In this document: positions 48,103 through 55,746 of the stretch, piece by piece
Layout of the letters: every line of letters starts with the position of its first letter
Numbering within the stretch: the first letter of the stretch is position 1
DNA from: Bacillus thuringiensis
Lineage (GTDB): Bacteria > Bacillota > Bacilli > Bacillales > Bacillaceae_G
DNA: 64,000 nt
Assembly (NCBI RefSeq): GCF_014932895.1
Contig: NZ_JACYOF010000002.1
Coordinates: 806,001-870,000 of the forward strand
Reading direction: 5' to 3'
Program-made: the position numbers and the translations under genes
Notes under the pieces: generated by a model
Databases searched by the model: none
What the model saw: the letters and a program-made list of their open reading frames with translations, nothing else
Told to the model about the DNA's origin: nothing

Positions 48103-48118
48103 GTTCTTTACCAAGAAC
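48103..48118. promoter_or_regulatory. putative SinR operator of sipW-tasA
   Basis: GTTCTTTACCAAGAAC is a GTTC-N8-GAAC palindrome, 56 bp upstream of sipW. AACGAAC occurs about 20 bases further upstream. Confidence 0.7.
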
Positions 48119-48202
48119 ACAAGTAAATGATATAACGAACTCTAAATGATTGCAATAAGAAAATTTACAATTATTAGCTATTTTTTAAAAAAGCATATAA
48201 AA

Positions 48203-48232
48203 AAGACTGTGACAAAACTTATTCACAGTCTT
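48203..48232 (-). terminator. terminator after dacF-like gene
   Basis: AAGACTGTGA/TCACAGTCTT stem with a 10-base loop; leftward tail of six T. Confidence 0.85.
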
Positions 48233-48244
48233 CCTACTAGCAAT

Positions 48245-49531
48245 TTACTTTTCTTCTGATTTCATTCCTTGTCTATTTCGACGCAGCACTACATATAAAA
48301 CTGCTCCAAATAATACAATGGCACCTATCGCAACACTTATCACTTTCACATTGGAGTCCTTTACTTCAGGCGCAACTGTATCTTTTTTAGGCATCGCAAA
48401 AGTAACATCTTCTTTTGAAAGAACATTTACTGTCGCAATTGTTTGATTATTTTTTATGATATCTACCGAACCAACTACTTCACCTCGATGAATTCCTTTT
48501 TGGTACAAAGATTCTGTATTCACTGGATTCACCCGAAAAGCCGTTTTTACATTTTTCCCTTCATCTTTCTTAAGCATAAGCTCTGCACTTTTTTCAAGCT
48601 CAGAATCAACATCTTTATTTAAATACGTCGTCTTTTGATGCCAACTGTGTTTATCAAGTACAGTTTGCTTCGTAAATTGCCCAAAAGAATATTCGGCCAT
48701 CTGCTTTAAATCTTCATAAATTTCAGGTCTTTGAGAAGCCATTACTACATTTATAATGCGATTTCCATCTTTCTCATTTAATAAAACGAGCGTATTACGC
48801 GCTTCATTCGTAAACCCCGTCTTACCGCCAATGCTATATGGATTTTCAAAATAAGTAGATTTATTAAAAATAGACACCGTCTGCTTAGATGTCGTAACTG
48901 TCGTTCTTTTCGTATTCATCGCTTGTAAAATTTCAGGATACTTTTGCACGCTTCTCGTAATCATAGCCATATCATACGGCGTCGTATAATGATTCGGATC
49001 ATGCAATCCATTTGGTGTTACAAAGTGACTATCTGTAGCGCCTAATTGCTTCGCCTTTTCATTCATCATATTAGCGAAATTCTCAACACTTCCGCCAATA
49101 TGCTCCGCAATCGCATACGACACATCATTCGCACTTAACACCATTAAAATCATAAGCGCAGTATTTCTATTAATCGTCTCACCAGGTTGAAACTCAATTT
49201 GATAATTACTCTTCTCTTGATCTAATGCTAATTGCGAAAATGTAAACTGATCCTCTGGCTTCGTATGCTCCATAAGTAAAATTGCTGTTAACACTTTCGT
49301 CATACTAGCTGGAAACGCACGATGATGTGCATTTTTGTCATACAACACATCACCTGTTTTCGCATCAATCGTAGCTGCAAACTGACTAAAAACATTTGGC
49401 CCTTCCTTAGGTGGTGGTGCCACTTGCTCCGGATTCACTCCAATATTCGTCTCAGCACGTAACGTCATAGGTGTCAAAGAACACAAACTAATAACTGTAA
49501 TAAAAGCCAAAATCTTCTTGAAATGTACCAT
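48245..49531 (-). CDS. D-alanyl-D-alanine carboxypeptidase (DacF/PBP5 type)
   Basis: 428 aa low-molecular-mass penicillin-binding protein that trims peptidoglycan stem peptides. A signal peptide (about 1-26) is followed by the S11 peptidase domain with ASMTKVLTA (active Ser and Lys), SANDVSYAIAE and IGGKTGFTNEA. A C-terminal PBP5-associated beta domain and a membrane helix near residue 400 (VAIGAIVLFGAVLYVVL) with a basic tail anchor it. It is monocistronic. DacF-like enzymes of Bacillus are often sporulation-linked; I see no proof here. Confidence 0.9.
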   Translation of the reverse strand: MVHFKKILAFITVISLCSLTPMTLRAETNIGVNPEQVAPPPKEGPNVFSQFAATIDAKTGDVLYDKNAHHRAFPASMTKVLTAILLMEHTKPEDQFTFSQLALDQEKSNYQIEFQPGETINRNTALMILMVLSANDVSYAIAEHIGGSVENFANMMNEKAKQLGATDSHFVTPNGLHDPNHYTTPYDMAMITRSVQKYPEILQAMNTKRTTVTTSKQTVSIFNKSTYFENPYSIGGKTGFTNEARNTLVLLNEKDGNRIINVVMASQRPEIYEDLKQMAEYSFGQFTKQTVLDKHSWHQKTTYLNKDVDSELEKSAELMLKKDEGKNVKTAFRVNPVNTESLYQKGIHRGEVVGSVDIIKNNQTIATVNVLSKEDVTFAMPKKDTVAPEVKDSNVKVISVAIGAIVLFGAVLYVVLRRNRQGMKSEEK

Positions 49532-49684
49532 ATGACTCTCCCTTTTTTACTATACTCTCACAACTAAAAAAATGATTCTACCAATCTACACTTCATCTGT
49601 ATTAAATTGGAAATTTTTCACTTTTTTTAGTATATCACACTTTTACGATAAATAACATAAATATACAATATAAATAAGAAGGAA

Positions 49685-49912
49685 TTACTCTTTCTTATCC
49701 TTCTCATCAATCAACGAATCTATTAACTTTTGACTAGCTTCCTCGGGCGTAATCTCATCCGTCATCCCCATAAACGACCAGCCTTTAGAATCGACCCACT
49801 CAACGAATTCTTGCAAAAACTCATCATGTGTAACATCCACATCAAGAATCGAACCATTAATCGAAATCGTTCTATTTTTAGACACACGCATCTTGAACGT
49901 TTTTCTCACCAT
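49685..49912 (-). CDS. small uncharacterised protein
   Basis: 75 aa, cytoplasmic. It begins MVRKTFKMRVSKNRTISING and ends with an acidic/basic helix. The pattern of strand-strand-helix with LDVDVTHDEFLQEFVEWVDSKGW suggests a small alpha/beta domain. AGGGAGA lies ten bases before the ATG. I do not recognise the family. It is monocistronic, between dacF and a zinc-finger gene on the other strand. Confidence 0.7.
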   Translation of the reverse strand: MVRKTFKMRVSKNRTISINGSILDVDVTHDEFLQEFVEWVDSKGWSFMGMTDEITPEEASQKLIDSLIDEKDKKE

Positions 49913-50197
49913 TACAATTATTCTCCCTCTACTCCCGAATATTTATAAAATAATCTTGTACTTCTGTTATACATGATTTTAAGTTAATTGTAAAAAGGAT
50001 ATATTGGCCAATTTGCATATTGAAAATAAAAATCTCTTATCCTACGTAAACGTCACATGACATACAATTAGTCATACATTACTACATACATCCATAGAAA
50101 AACAAAACAACTTACATTTTATCGCACCAAATACACTTGACTTTAGCGTATTGAAATAGGATATATTAGAAAACATTAAAAAATGAGGAAGAAATCC

Positions 50198-50422
50198 ATG
50201 CCACATTGTACATATTGTAAAACGAAGTGGAAAGTAAAAGATGTATGGTCACTGCTTATAACATTTGAAAAAGATTGTCCATATTGTTTCAGAAGACAAT
50301 ACCTATCCCAGAAAACATTGAACGCTATGCCAGAATTTATAAGCTTACCTTTACACTTCTTATTCCCTTTTCTTGTTGATTTGAGTGATGAAAATCCTTT
50401 GGATTGGTATCGGAAATCATAA
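50198..50422 (+). CDS. TIGR04104-like CXXC zinc-finger protein
   Basis: 74 aa. MPHCTYCKTKW and KDCPYCFRRQYLS give two CxxC pairs about 20 residues apart, the hallmark of the Cxxc-20-Cxxc family known from Firmicutes. A hydrophobic, membrane-like segment (ISLPLHFLFPFLVDL) follows, where family members often have transmembrane helices; here there is only one. The ATG at 50198 has GAGGA nine bases upstream. Function unknown. Confidence 0.7.
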   Translation: MPHCTYCKTKWKVKDVWSLLITFEKDCPYCFRRQYLSQKTLNAMPEFISLPLHFLFPFLVDLSDENPLDWYRKS

Positions 50423-50609
50423 TACTTCATTATCTTCTGCTTGTAAAAAATAAAAACATATATAATAATATAACCTCTAAAATTAAACCTACTTTCTATT
50501 ACACTCTCTCTTTAAAAATTTACTGTGAAAATATTGTAAAATTTCAGTTAATTATATATAATTGCTTAACATAATGATTAAAGATGCTATTACATAAGCA
50601 TTTTTTGAA

Positions 50610-50682
50610 GATCCCGTAGCTCAGCAGGGAGAGCGCCACCTTGACAGGGTGGAGGTCGCTGGTTCGAACCCAGTCGGGATCA
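50610..50682 (+). tRNA. tRNA-Val (anticodon GAC)
   Basis: 73 nt. Acceptor GATCCCG/CGGGATC, D arm GCTC/GAGC, anticodon stem CCACC/GGTGG with loop TTGACAG, T arm GCTGG/CCAGT (one G-T pair) with TTCGAAC. No CCA is encoded. It is a single tRNA outside the rRNA-linked clusters. Confidence 0.95.
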
Positions 50683-50685
50683 TAT

Positions 50686-50718
50686 GCCCCCTCTTTGATA
50701 GTCAAAGGGGGTTCTTTA
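50686..50718 (+). terminator. terminator after tRNA-Val
   Basis: CCCCCTCTTTGA and TCAAAGGGGG form an imperfect stem followed by TTCTTTAT. Confidence 0.75.
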
Positions 50719-50949
50719 TATAGCAAATCAATTTACTTTTTTAAGAATAAATTTTTTATATACTGGTCAATATTTGATCAATAGCTCTCTTTTGATCAAC
50801 GATTAATTTTTTATATGAAAATAAACTTATGATTTTAAATCTCTTATTAGATTTGAATCAATATTTCAGACAAAAAATTTCAATCTAAACTAGTTTTATT
50901 TTATTTGATTTACTGCTATTTATAATATCGTTCACCGTGATATAGCCAA

Positions 50950-51215
50950 GTGCGATTTTGAAATTGTAATATTTAACAAACCTTCAAAAACCAGTGAATA
51001 TATCCTCTTCTTTCAACTTATATTCATCTTGATCGAAACAATGTGCAAGATTCTGTGAAACTTCCGGTTCATCAATCGCTAATATTATATTTCTACCATT
51101 TCCCCCTACTTCTTTTCCTCATTTTTTGAGAAAGGAATAAATTATATCAATCATCGCGCTGCGTTGTTCTCCAGAACTCGATTCTTTACTCTCTTTTTGG
51201 GAACTTTTTAAAGTT
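50950..51215 (-). pseudogene. remnant of an AAA/ABC-type ATPase
   Basis: In one leftward frame, SSSGEQRSAMIDIIY (ABC-signature-like) is followed by an in-frame TGA, then IILAIDEPEVS, a Walker B motif, and decayed sequence. No start and no Walker A remain. It resembles the C-terminal part of RecF/OLD-like or defence-island ATPases. The sequence between it and tRNA-Val (50720-50950) is AT-rich and holds no recognisable gene. Confidence 0.6.
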
Positions 51216-51278
51216 CTCTTTGAAAAATAGCCTAATACAATAATTTTTATATTTACTTATATACATTTTGTAACAGCA

Positions 51279-51311
51279 AAGAACTACATAGATTAGCTAT
51301 GTAGTTCTTTG
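51279..51311 (-). terminator. terminator after natB
   Basis: 13-bp stem AAAGAACTACATA with a 7-base loop, 34 bases after the stop; the tail is short. Confidence 0.7.
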
Positions 51312-51344
51312 TATATATAAGTCCCAAAAATGAATCGGCCAACC

Positions 51345-52586
51345 TTATTTTTCCCCTAACTTGATTGCCTTTTTTATATTACTGAATGCACCTTTACCAT
51401 ATAATAATACGCCGCCGCGGTAAACACGACTCGTTAAACCTATCATCATACATATTGTTGCTATTAGAATCGCTAATGCAAGCGCAATTTCCCATACTGG
51501 GATATTGAGGAATCCAATTCGTACGAGCATAACAATAGGAGTAAAGAAAGGTATATAGCTAGTAATGGTAACAACCGTGCTGCTTGGATTTGACATTCCA
51601 TAAAGTGCGATATACAAAGCAGCAAGTAACATAAACATCAGCGGCATAACAGCTTGAGAAGATTCCTCTATACGACTAATAATAGAGCCAAATAGACAAG
51701 ATAATGAGCCATATAATAAGAATCCTAATGTGAAGAATAGAATCCCATAAAACACTAGAATAGGAGCAACAGAATTTAAATCAATACTATTTAAAATATC
51801 ATTTTTCGAATCATTAATTGCTGTTTTATACCCTACAGTTGCGACCAAGCCCCAAATTATGATTTGCGTAATACCCGCCAATAATGTTGAAAAGAGCTTC
51901 GCATATAAATGTTTTGTAGGTGATATGCTTGAAACAACTAACTCCATGACACGAGAAGATTTCTCTGTTGCAACATCTGTTGCTAATTGTGCAGCATACA
52001 TTAATATCATTACATAATTCAGTATGATAAAGATATTAATTAAAATTCCTACACCCTCTGTATGTTCTCCATCTTTAACCTTATCCGAAACGGTTTTGGT
52101 ATATATTTCCACCGGTGTTGTTAACACCTTTAATTCATCTTGCGATAGATTCAATTGCTGGGCGAAATTAGAAGATTGTATTTGAGATAAAATCGTTTGA
52201 ACCTTACTAACATCTTGCTGATTTACATCTGTCTCAGTTATATACGTAGCCTTTAGTTGTTTATTATCCAATTCCTCTACAACGATTGCATATGTATAAT
52301 CACCATTTTTAACACCTGATTCTGCTTTTTGTTTATCCGTACTACGTTTAACATGTATCTTACTATCGACACTTTTAAACACTTGATGAATAGTTGTATA
52401 TAATTCTTCTTTTTCTGTAACAACAACAACTTGATCGTCCTCATTACCTGCAAAATAGTTATAAATCTTGTCAAAATTCATCAATCCTATAATTAACATA
52501 GAAATTATTATTGTAATAGCAAAATATGATTTTGATTTCACCTTAGATTTATAGTTTTGTAAAAAAATTGTCCAGAAACTACTCAT
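51345..52586 (-). CDS. natB: NatB-like ABC-2 permease
   Basis: 413 aa. One N-terminal membrane segment (YFAITIIISMLIIGLMNF), an extracellular domain of about 150 residues, and five or six C-terminal segments give the ABC-2 exporter layout of NatB, the B. subtilis sodium exporter permease. SSRVMELVVSSISPTKHLYAKL is the conserved cytoplasmic element. Its ATG overlaps the natA stop as ATGAGTAG. Sodium as substrate is by homology; other ions or drugs are possible. Confidence 0.8.
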   Translation of the reverse strand: MSSFWTIFLQNYKSKVKSKSYFAITIIISMLIIGLMNFDKIYNYFAGNEDDQVVVVTEKEELYTTIHQVFKSVDSKIHVKRSTDKQKAESGVKNGDYTYAIVVEELDNKQLKATYITETDVNQQDVSKVQTILSQIQSSNFAQQLNLSQDELKVLTTPVEIYTKTVSDKVKDGEHTEGVGILINIFIILNYVMILMYAAQLATDVATEKSSRVMELVVSSISPTKHLYAKLFSTLLAGITQIIIWGLVATVGYKTAINDSKNDILNSIDLNSVAPILVFYGILFFTLGFLLYGSLSCLFGSIISRIEESSQAVMPLMFMLLAALYIALYGMSNPSSTVVTITSYIPFFTPIVMLVRIGFLNIPVWEIALALAILIATICMMIGLTSRVYRGGVLLYGKGAFSNIKKAIKLGEK

Positions 52587-53478
52587 GTTGTGCACCTACT
52601 TTCGCAATAAAGATATCATTTAGTGTAGGCTCTTCAACTGCAAACTTTTTAACATACCCTAACTTCGTTATTTCCTTAAATAAAACATGCGAGACTTCTT
52701 CATATGAAATTTTAAGAGTAACTGCATTCTTACGTTTCTTCATACTTTCTACACCTTTTATTTCTTTCAAATGGTCAAAGTCATGATCGCCAACGATTAC
52801 AACATTCTTTTTACCAAAATCACTTTTAATTTTGGCAATGTCCCCCTGAACAACAGGTACTCCTTTGTGCATGATACAAATGTGTTGGCATAACTCTTCC
52901 ACATGTTCCATACGATGTGAACTAAAAAGAATGGACGACCCATGTTTTTGCATATCAAGAACAGCTTCTTTTAACATTTCAACATTTACTGGGTCTAAAC
53001 CACTAAATGGCTCATCTAAAATTAAGAGTTCAGGCTTATGTATAATCGCTGTTATCAGCTGAATTTTTTGCTGATTCCCTTTTGAAAGTTCTCCTACTTT
53101 TTTGTTCAGATTCTCAGTTATATTAAAACGCTCCAGCCAATAGTGAAGTTCTTTTTCTGCATCTTTACTTTTCATGTTCTTTAGTTTTGCAAAAAAGTTA
53201 ACTTGTTCTTTGACAGTCATTTTCGCATAAAGACCGCGTTCTTCTGGTAAATACCCAATCTTATCCGTAACATCATAATTTATAGGTTTACCATTCCATG
53301 AAATGGTTCCGCTTGATTTCGATAAAAGTCCAAGTATCATTCGAAATGTAGTCGTTTTACCCGCTCCATTCCCGCCCAAGAACCCAAATATTTCACCTTT
53401 TGGTATCTCAATATTCAAATTATTCACTGCAACATGCTCGTCAAATTTCTTTGTTAAATCTTTAATTAGTAAACTCAT
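52579..53478 (-). CDS. natA: NatA-like ABC transporter ATPase
   Basis: 299 aa. Walker A GGNGAGKTTT, signature ELSKGNQQK, Walker B LLILDEPFSGLDP and H-loop SSHRMEHVEELC are intact, with a C-terminal domain typical of NatA/YhaQ-type ATPases. The ATG of MSLLIKDLT has GGGTGTGG upstream. It forms a two-gene operon with natB through an eight-base overlap. Confidence 0.84.
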   Translation of the reverse strand: MSLLIKDLTKKFDEHVAVNNLNIEIPKGEIFGFLGGNGAGKTTTFRMILGLLSKSSGTISWNGKPINYDVTDKIGYLPEERGLYAKMTVKEQVNFFAKLKNMKSKDAEKELHYWLERFNITENLNKKVGELSKGNQQKIQLITAIIHKPELLILDEPFSGLDPVNVEMLKEAVLDMQKHGSSILFSSHRMEHVEELCQHICIMHKGVPVVQGDIAKIKSDFGKKNVVIVGDHDFDHLKEIKGVESMKKRKNAVTLKISYEEVSHVLFKEITKLGYVKKFAVEEPTLNDIFIAKVGAQHE

Positions 53479-53510
53479 TATCCACACCCTTAATTCCCGA
53501 GATGATTTAT

Positions 53511-53756
53511 TTATACAATTGTATATCCATAGTCAACCACAGTATTTTGCCCTCTAATGGCATCGCTTTTATCAGACATTAAAAATAAGATGACATTTGT
53601 AACATCTGAAATTTCAACTGATTTCCTATATGGTATCTTTTTTAATAACTTATTTCCTTCAAAGGATTTCAAATAGCTTTCGTTATTATCGTTTAGAATA
53701 TAGGACGGTGACACACAATTCACTTTAATATCTCTTTTTTGCCCTTCAAAAATCAC
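53511..53756 (-). pseudogene. C-terminal fragment of a short-chain dehydrogenase
   Basis: 81 codons. IKVNCVSPSYI, a spaced IPYRKSVEISDVTNVILFLMSD and GQNTVVDYGYTIV match the last third of SDR enzymes (usual INAVSPG, R-x-x-P-E-E-I, G-x-x-x-x-VDGG). The cofactor-binding fold and the YxxxK are missing, and VDGG has decayed to VDYG. A GTG at 53756 follows the stop of the frameshifted gene directly, so the fragment is probably not expressed as a working enzyme. Confidence 0.75.
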
Positions 53757-53991
53757 TCATTACCAACAAATGTAATATTTCTCATTATAAGGTTAGCATA
53801 AGATTTAGAATAACCAATATGCAATTTTGCATATTTCAACATTTTCATGATGTCTTCTGCTTTTGCAGGTCCATTTGTAACATAGTATTCCTGATCCTCC
53901 CATACTAATATAGGTGGTACTTGTTCTCGTTTGTAACATATTATATAAGTAATAGATATATTAATAAAAAGAAGATAGTTTTTTTATTCAT
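53753..53991 (-). pseudogene. small exported/membrane protein gene with one frameshift
   Basis: A good start (AAGGAG six bases before ATG) opens MNKKTIFFLLIYLLLI and stops. In the next frame an uninterrupted stretch continues: CYKREQVPPILVWEDQEYYV and onward to FVGNE, about 60 residues. Adding one A to the A7 run at codons 3-5 joins the parts into a 79-residue protein with an N-terminal hydrophobic segment. So this looks like a recent single-base loss or a sequencing error. The family is not recognised. Confidence 0.6.
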
Positions 53992-54087
53992 ATACTAGTC
54001 TCCTTATCTATCATTTCATTGGATTATATAAGATATAGATAGCAAATGGGCTTTATGGGAATTTTTAGATTTAATCCCAAAAAGAAA

Positions 54088-54107
54088 AACCTTACCGAAG
54101 TAAGGTT
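54088..54107 (-). terminator. terminator of the XRE/membrane-protein cluster
   Basis: AACCTTAC/GTAAGGTT stem with loop CGAA; leftward T tail. Confidence 0.75.
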
Positions 54108-54120
54108 CCATTTTTCAATT

Positions 54121-54303
54121 CTACAGTGATTGATTTATTAAAACGATCAATACGATAATCGCTATAAACATAACGACTAAACATCCAATTAGTTTATAGA
54201 ATCCTCTTTTTGTTAAAGTTCCGCCTTGGACGTCTTTACGAATAAATAAGAATACTGCTAAAAATAGTACAAGTCCAATGCCAAAAGCATACATCATTTG
54301 CAT
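54121..54303 (-). CDS. small membrane protein, unknown
   Basis: 60 aa with two membrane segments (about residues 4-20 and 37-56) linked by a basic loop RKDVQGGTLTKRGF. GGAAGA precedes the ATG. It is 28 bp downstream of another small membrane protein and probably belongs to the same operon as the XRE regulator. No family recognised. Confidence 0.65.
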   Translation of the reverse strand: MQMMYAFGIGLVLFLAVFLFIRKDVQGGTLTKRGFYKLIGCLVVMFIAIIVLIVLINQSL

Positions 54304-54331
54304 ATGTTAATCTTCCTTTCTCTTTTCCATC

Positions 54332-54709
54332 TTAATATCTTTTCGATAAAACAACAAATGAGATAAAGACTGTACTCATCGTAAGTGCCATAAGTATATT
54401 CAATAGTTCAGTAGCAGATAGTGTAATTACGTTTAAATTTAAACCGATAGAAAATAGAAGGTAATATGCTGTTAATGCAAAAAAGGTCACGAACATTCCT
54501 TTATAACGAATTAGTTTCATTCGCTCGTCTTTTTCTTTAAATTGTGGTTGCAAGTAGCTTAAGCAAAAACACATGATCATCATTGCAAGTAACGGATAAG
54601 TTATAGCTGGCGGTGCAGAATGGGTCATTATGCCTGTTAATATCATAAATCCACTCATAACTAGAAAAAGACTTCCCATAATGACAAAGTACTTTTGTGA
54701 ATAATTCAT
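54332..54709 (-). CDS. four-helix membrane protein next to an XRE regulator
   Basis: 125 aa with four predicted membrane segments and a short cytoplasmic loop QPQFKEKDERMKLIRYKG. GGGGGAATAGGG overlaps the end of the XRE gene and serves as its site, so translation is coupled. Pairs of a short XRE regulator with such a membrane protein are widespread in Bacillus; the function is unknown. Confidence 0.7.
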   Translation of the reverse strand: MNYSQKYFVIMGSLFLVMSGFMILTGIMTHSAPPAITYPLLAMMIMCFCLSYLQPQFKEKDERMKLIRYKGMFVTFFALTAYYLLFSIGLNLNVITLSATELLNILMALTMSTVFISFVVLSKRY

Positions 54710-54711
54710 CC

Positions 54712-54921
54712 CTATTCCCCCTCTTCTTTTCCTTCATAAATAAATACATGCTCTATCGTTGTCTGAAATGTTCTCGCTATTTCAAATGCTAACGGAAGTG
54801 ATGGATCGTATTTCCCTTTTTCAATTGAAATAATGGTTTGTCTGGAAACCCCTAGTTTTTCAGCCAATTTTTCTTGAGATAGTCCAAATTTTTTTCGGTA
54901 TTCGACCATTTTATTTTCCAA
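54712..54921 (-). CDS. small XRE-family HTH regulator
   Basis: 69 aa, almost only an HTH: YRKKFGLSQEKLAEKLGVS and RQTIISIEKGKYDPSLPLAF. It belongs to the compact Cro/CI-like group whose members usually regulate the membrane-protein genes next to them. The start is TTG, with GGAGGGGG about nine bases upstream; this start keeps the family's usual N-terminus. First gene of a three-gene leftward operon. Confidence 0.85.
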   Translation of the reverse strand: MENKMVEYRKKFGLSQEKLAEKLGVSRQTIISIEKGKYDPSLPLAFEIARTFQTTIEHVFIYEGKEEGE

Positions 54922-55385
54922 GGAAATTTCCCCCTCCTCCCTTATATCGAGTATATATGTAAAGGAAACTTTACGTCAAGTTTCCTTTACATATATTTTC
55001 ATTATTTTTTACGCTATTTATATAGAAGAAACCTTTCCATTTCAGCACGTCTATTTTGTAATGAAACATGGAACAATGTATATGCCCGTTACTATATCTT
55101 CCCCCCCACTTTTGTGAAAATTTAATATCTCCATATTTGTTTTATCCTTTTAAAATATTTTATCCTCTTCTTTATTCAGCGAAATTCGTTATTGGTTTTA
55201 CCGTGTTTTTCGTCATATTTATGGAAACTAACGATTTATAAAGCATTTTTTATGTATAGCCACTTTTTTTGTAAAAATCCTTCGTTTTCCTTTCAATATT
55301 TAACACTATCGAAATAAAGTTTATGCTAAATTCATAATTTTTTATTTTTTATACTATATTCCGTTATATTGTTGTATAATATCAA

Positions 55386-55399
55386 TGAAAGCGCTTATT
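55386..55399. promoter_or_regulatory. cre-like (CcpA) site upstream of odhA
   Basis: TGAAAGCGCTTATT matches the cre consensus TGWAARCGYTWNCW except at the final C. It is 350 bp before the odhA start, so it acts on odhA only if the promoter is far upstream. Confidence 0.5.
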
Positions 55400-55448
55400 A
55401 TTTCAATATATATAATTCGAACTTATTTTTATCGAAACATTCTAACTA

Positions 55449-55497
55449 TTATACCTATATTTAAATGCAACAATTATAGTTGTTAGTATAGGTATAC
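55449..55497. repeat. nested inverted repeats upstream of odhA
   Basis: TATACCTAT and ATAGGTATA (9 bp) enclose AACAA and TTGTT (5 bp). No T-run follows, so a terminator is unlikely. Confidence 0.45.
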
Positions 55498-55746
55498 CAA
55501 ATATATCCACCCCATTTTTTTGTAAAATTACTTTATAACATGAAAGATTAACTTGGGTGATAAGTTATTGTGAATGTTTTTTTACAAAACAGATAAGTAA
55601 TAGTGTTTGGTATTATGTAAATTATTGTAATAACATAAGAGTAAAGAAAACATTTACATTGATTATTGATTTATCAATTATTGAAAAAGAGCAAAATGCA
55701 CCTTTTGTATAGGAAAAGGATTATATGCATTGGGAGGTTTAAACAA

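Larger units (their letters stand above)
54922..55746. other. 825-bp AT-rich gap upstream of odhA
   Basis: No gene was found. It holds a cre-like site at 55386-55399 and nested inverted repeats at 55449-55497. CACCCCATTTTTTTGTAAAA near 55509 has a similar partner CCCCACTTTTGTGAAAA near 55106. A promoter for odhA must lie here but I could not place it with confidence. Confidence 0.5.

Noticed and set aside
50544-50726. 60-codon frame covering tRNA-Val on the minus strand
   Set aside because: It is the antisense of a complete, foldable tRNA.
54922-55746. Phage or insertion-sequence remnant in the odhA upstream gap
   Set aside because: No transposase or integrase motif and no terminal inverted repeats with target duplication were seen.
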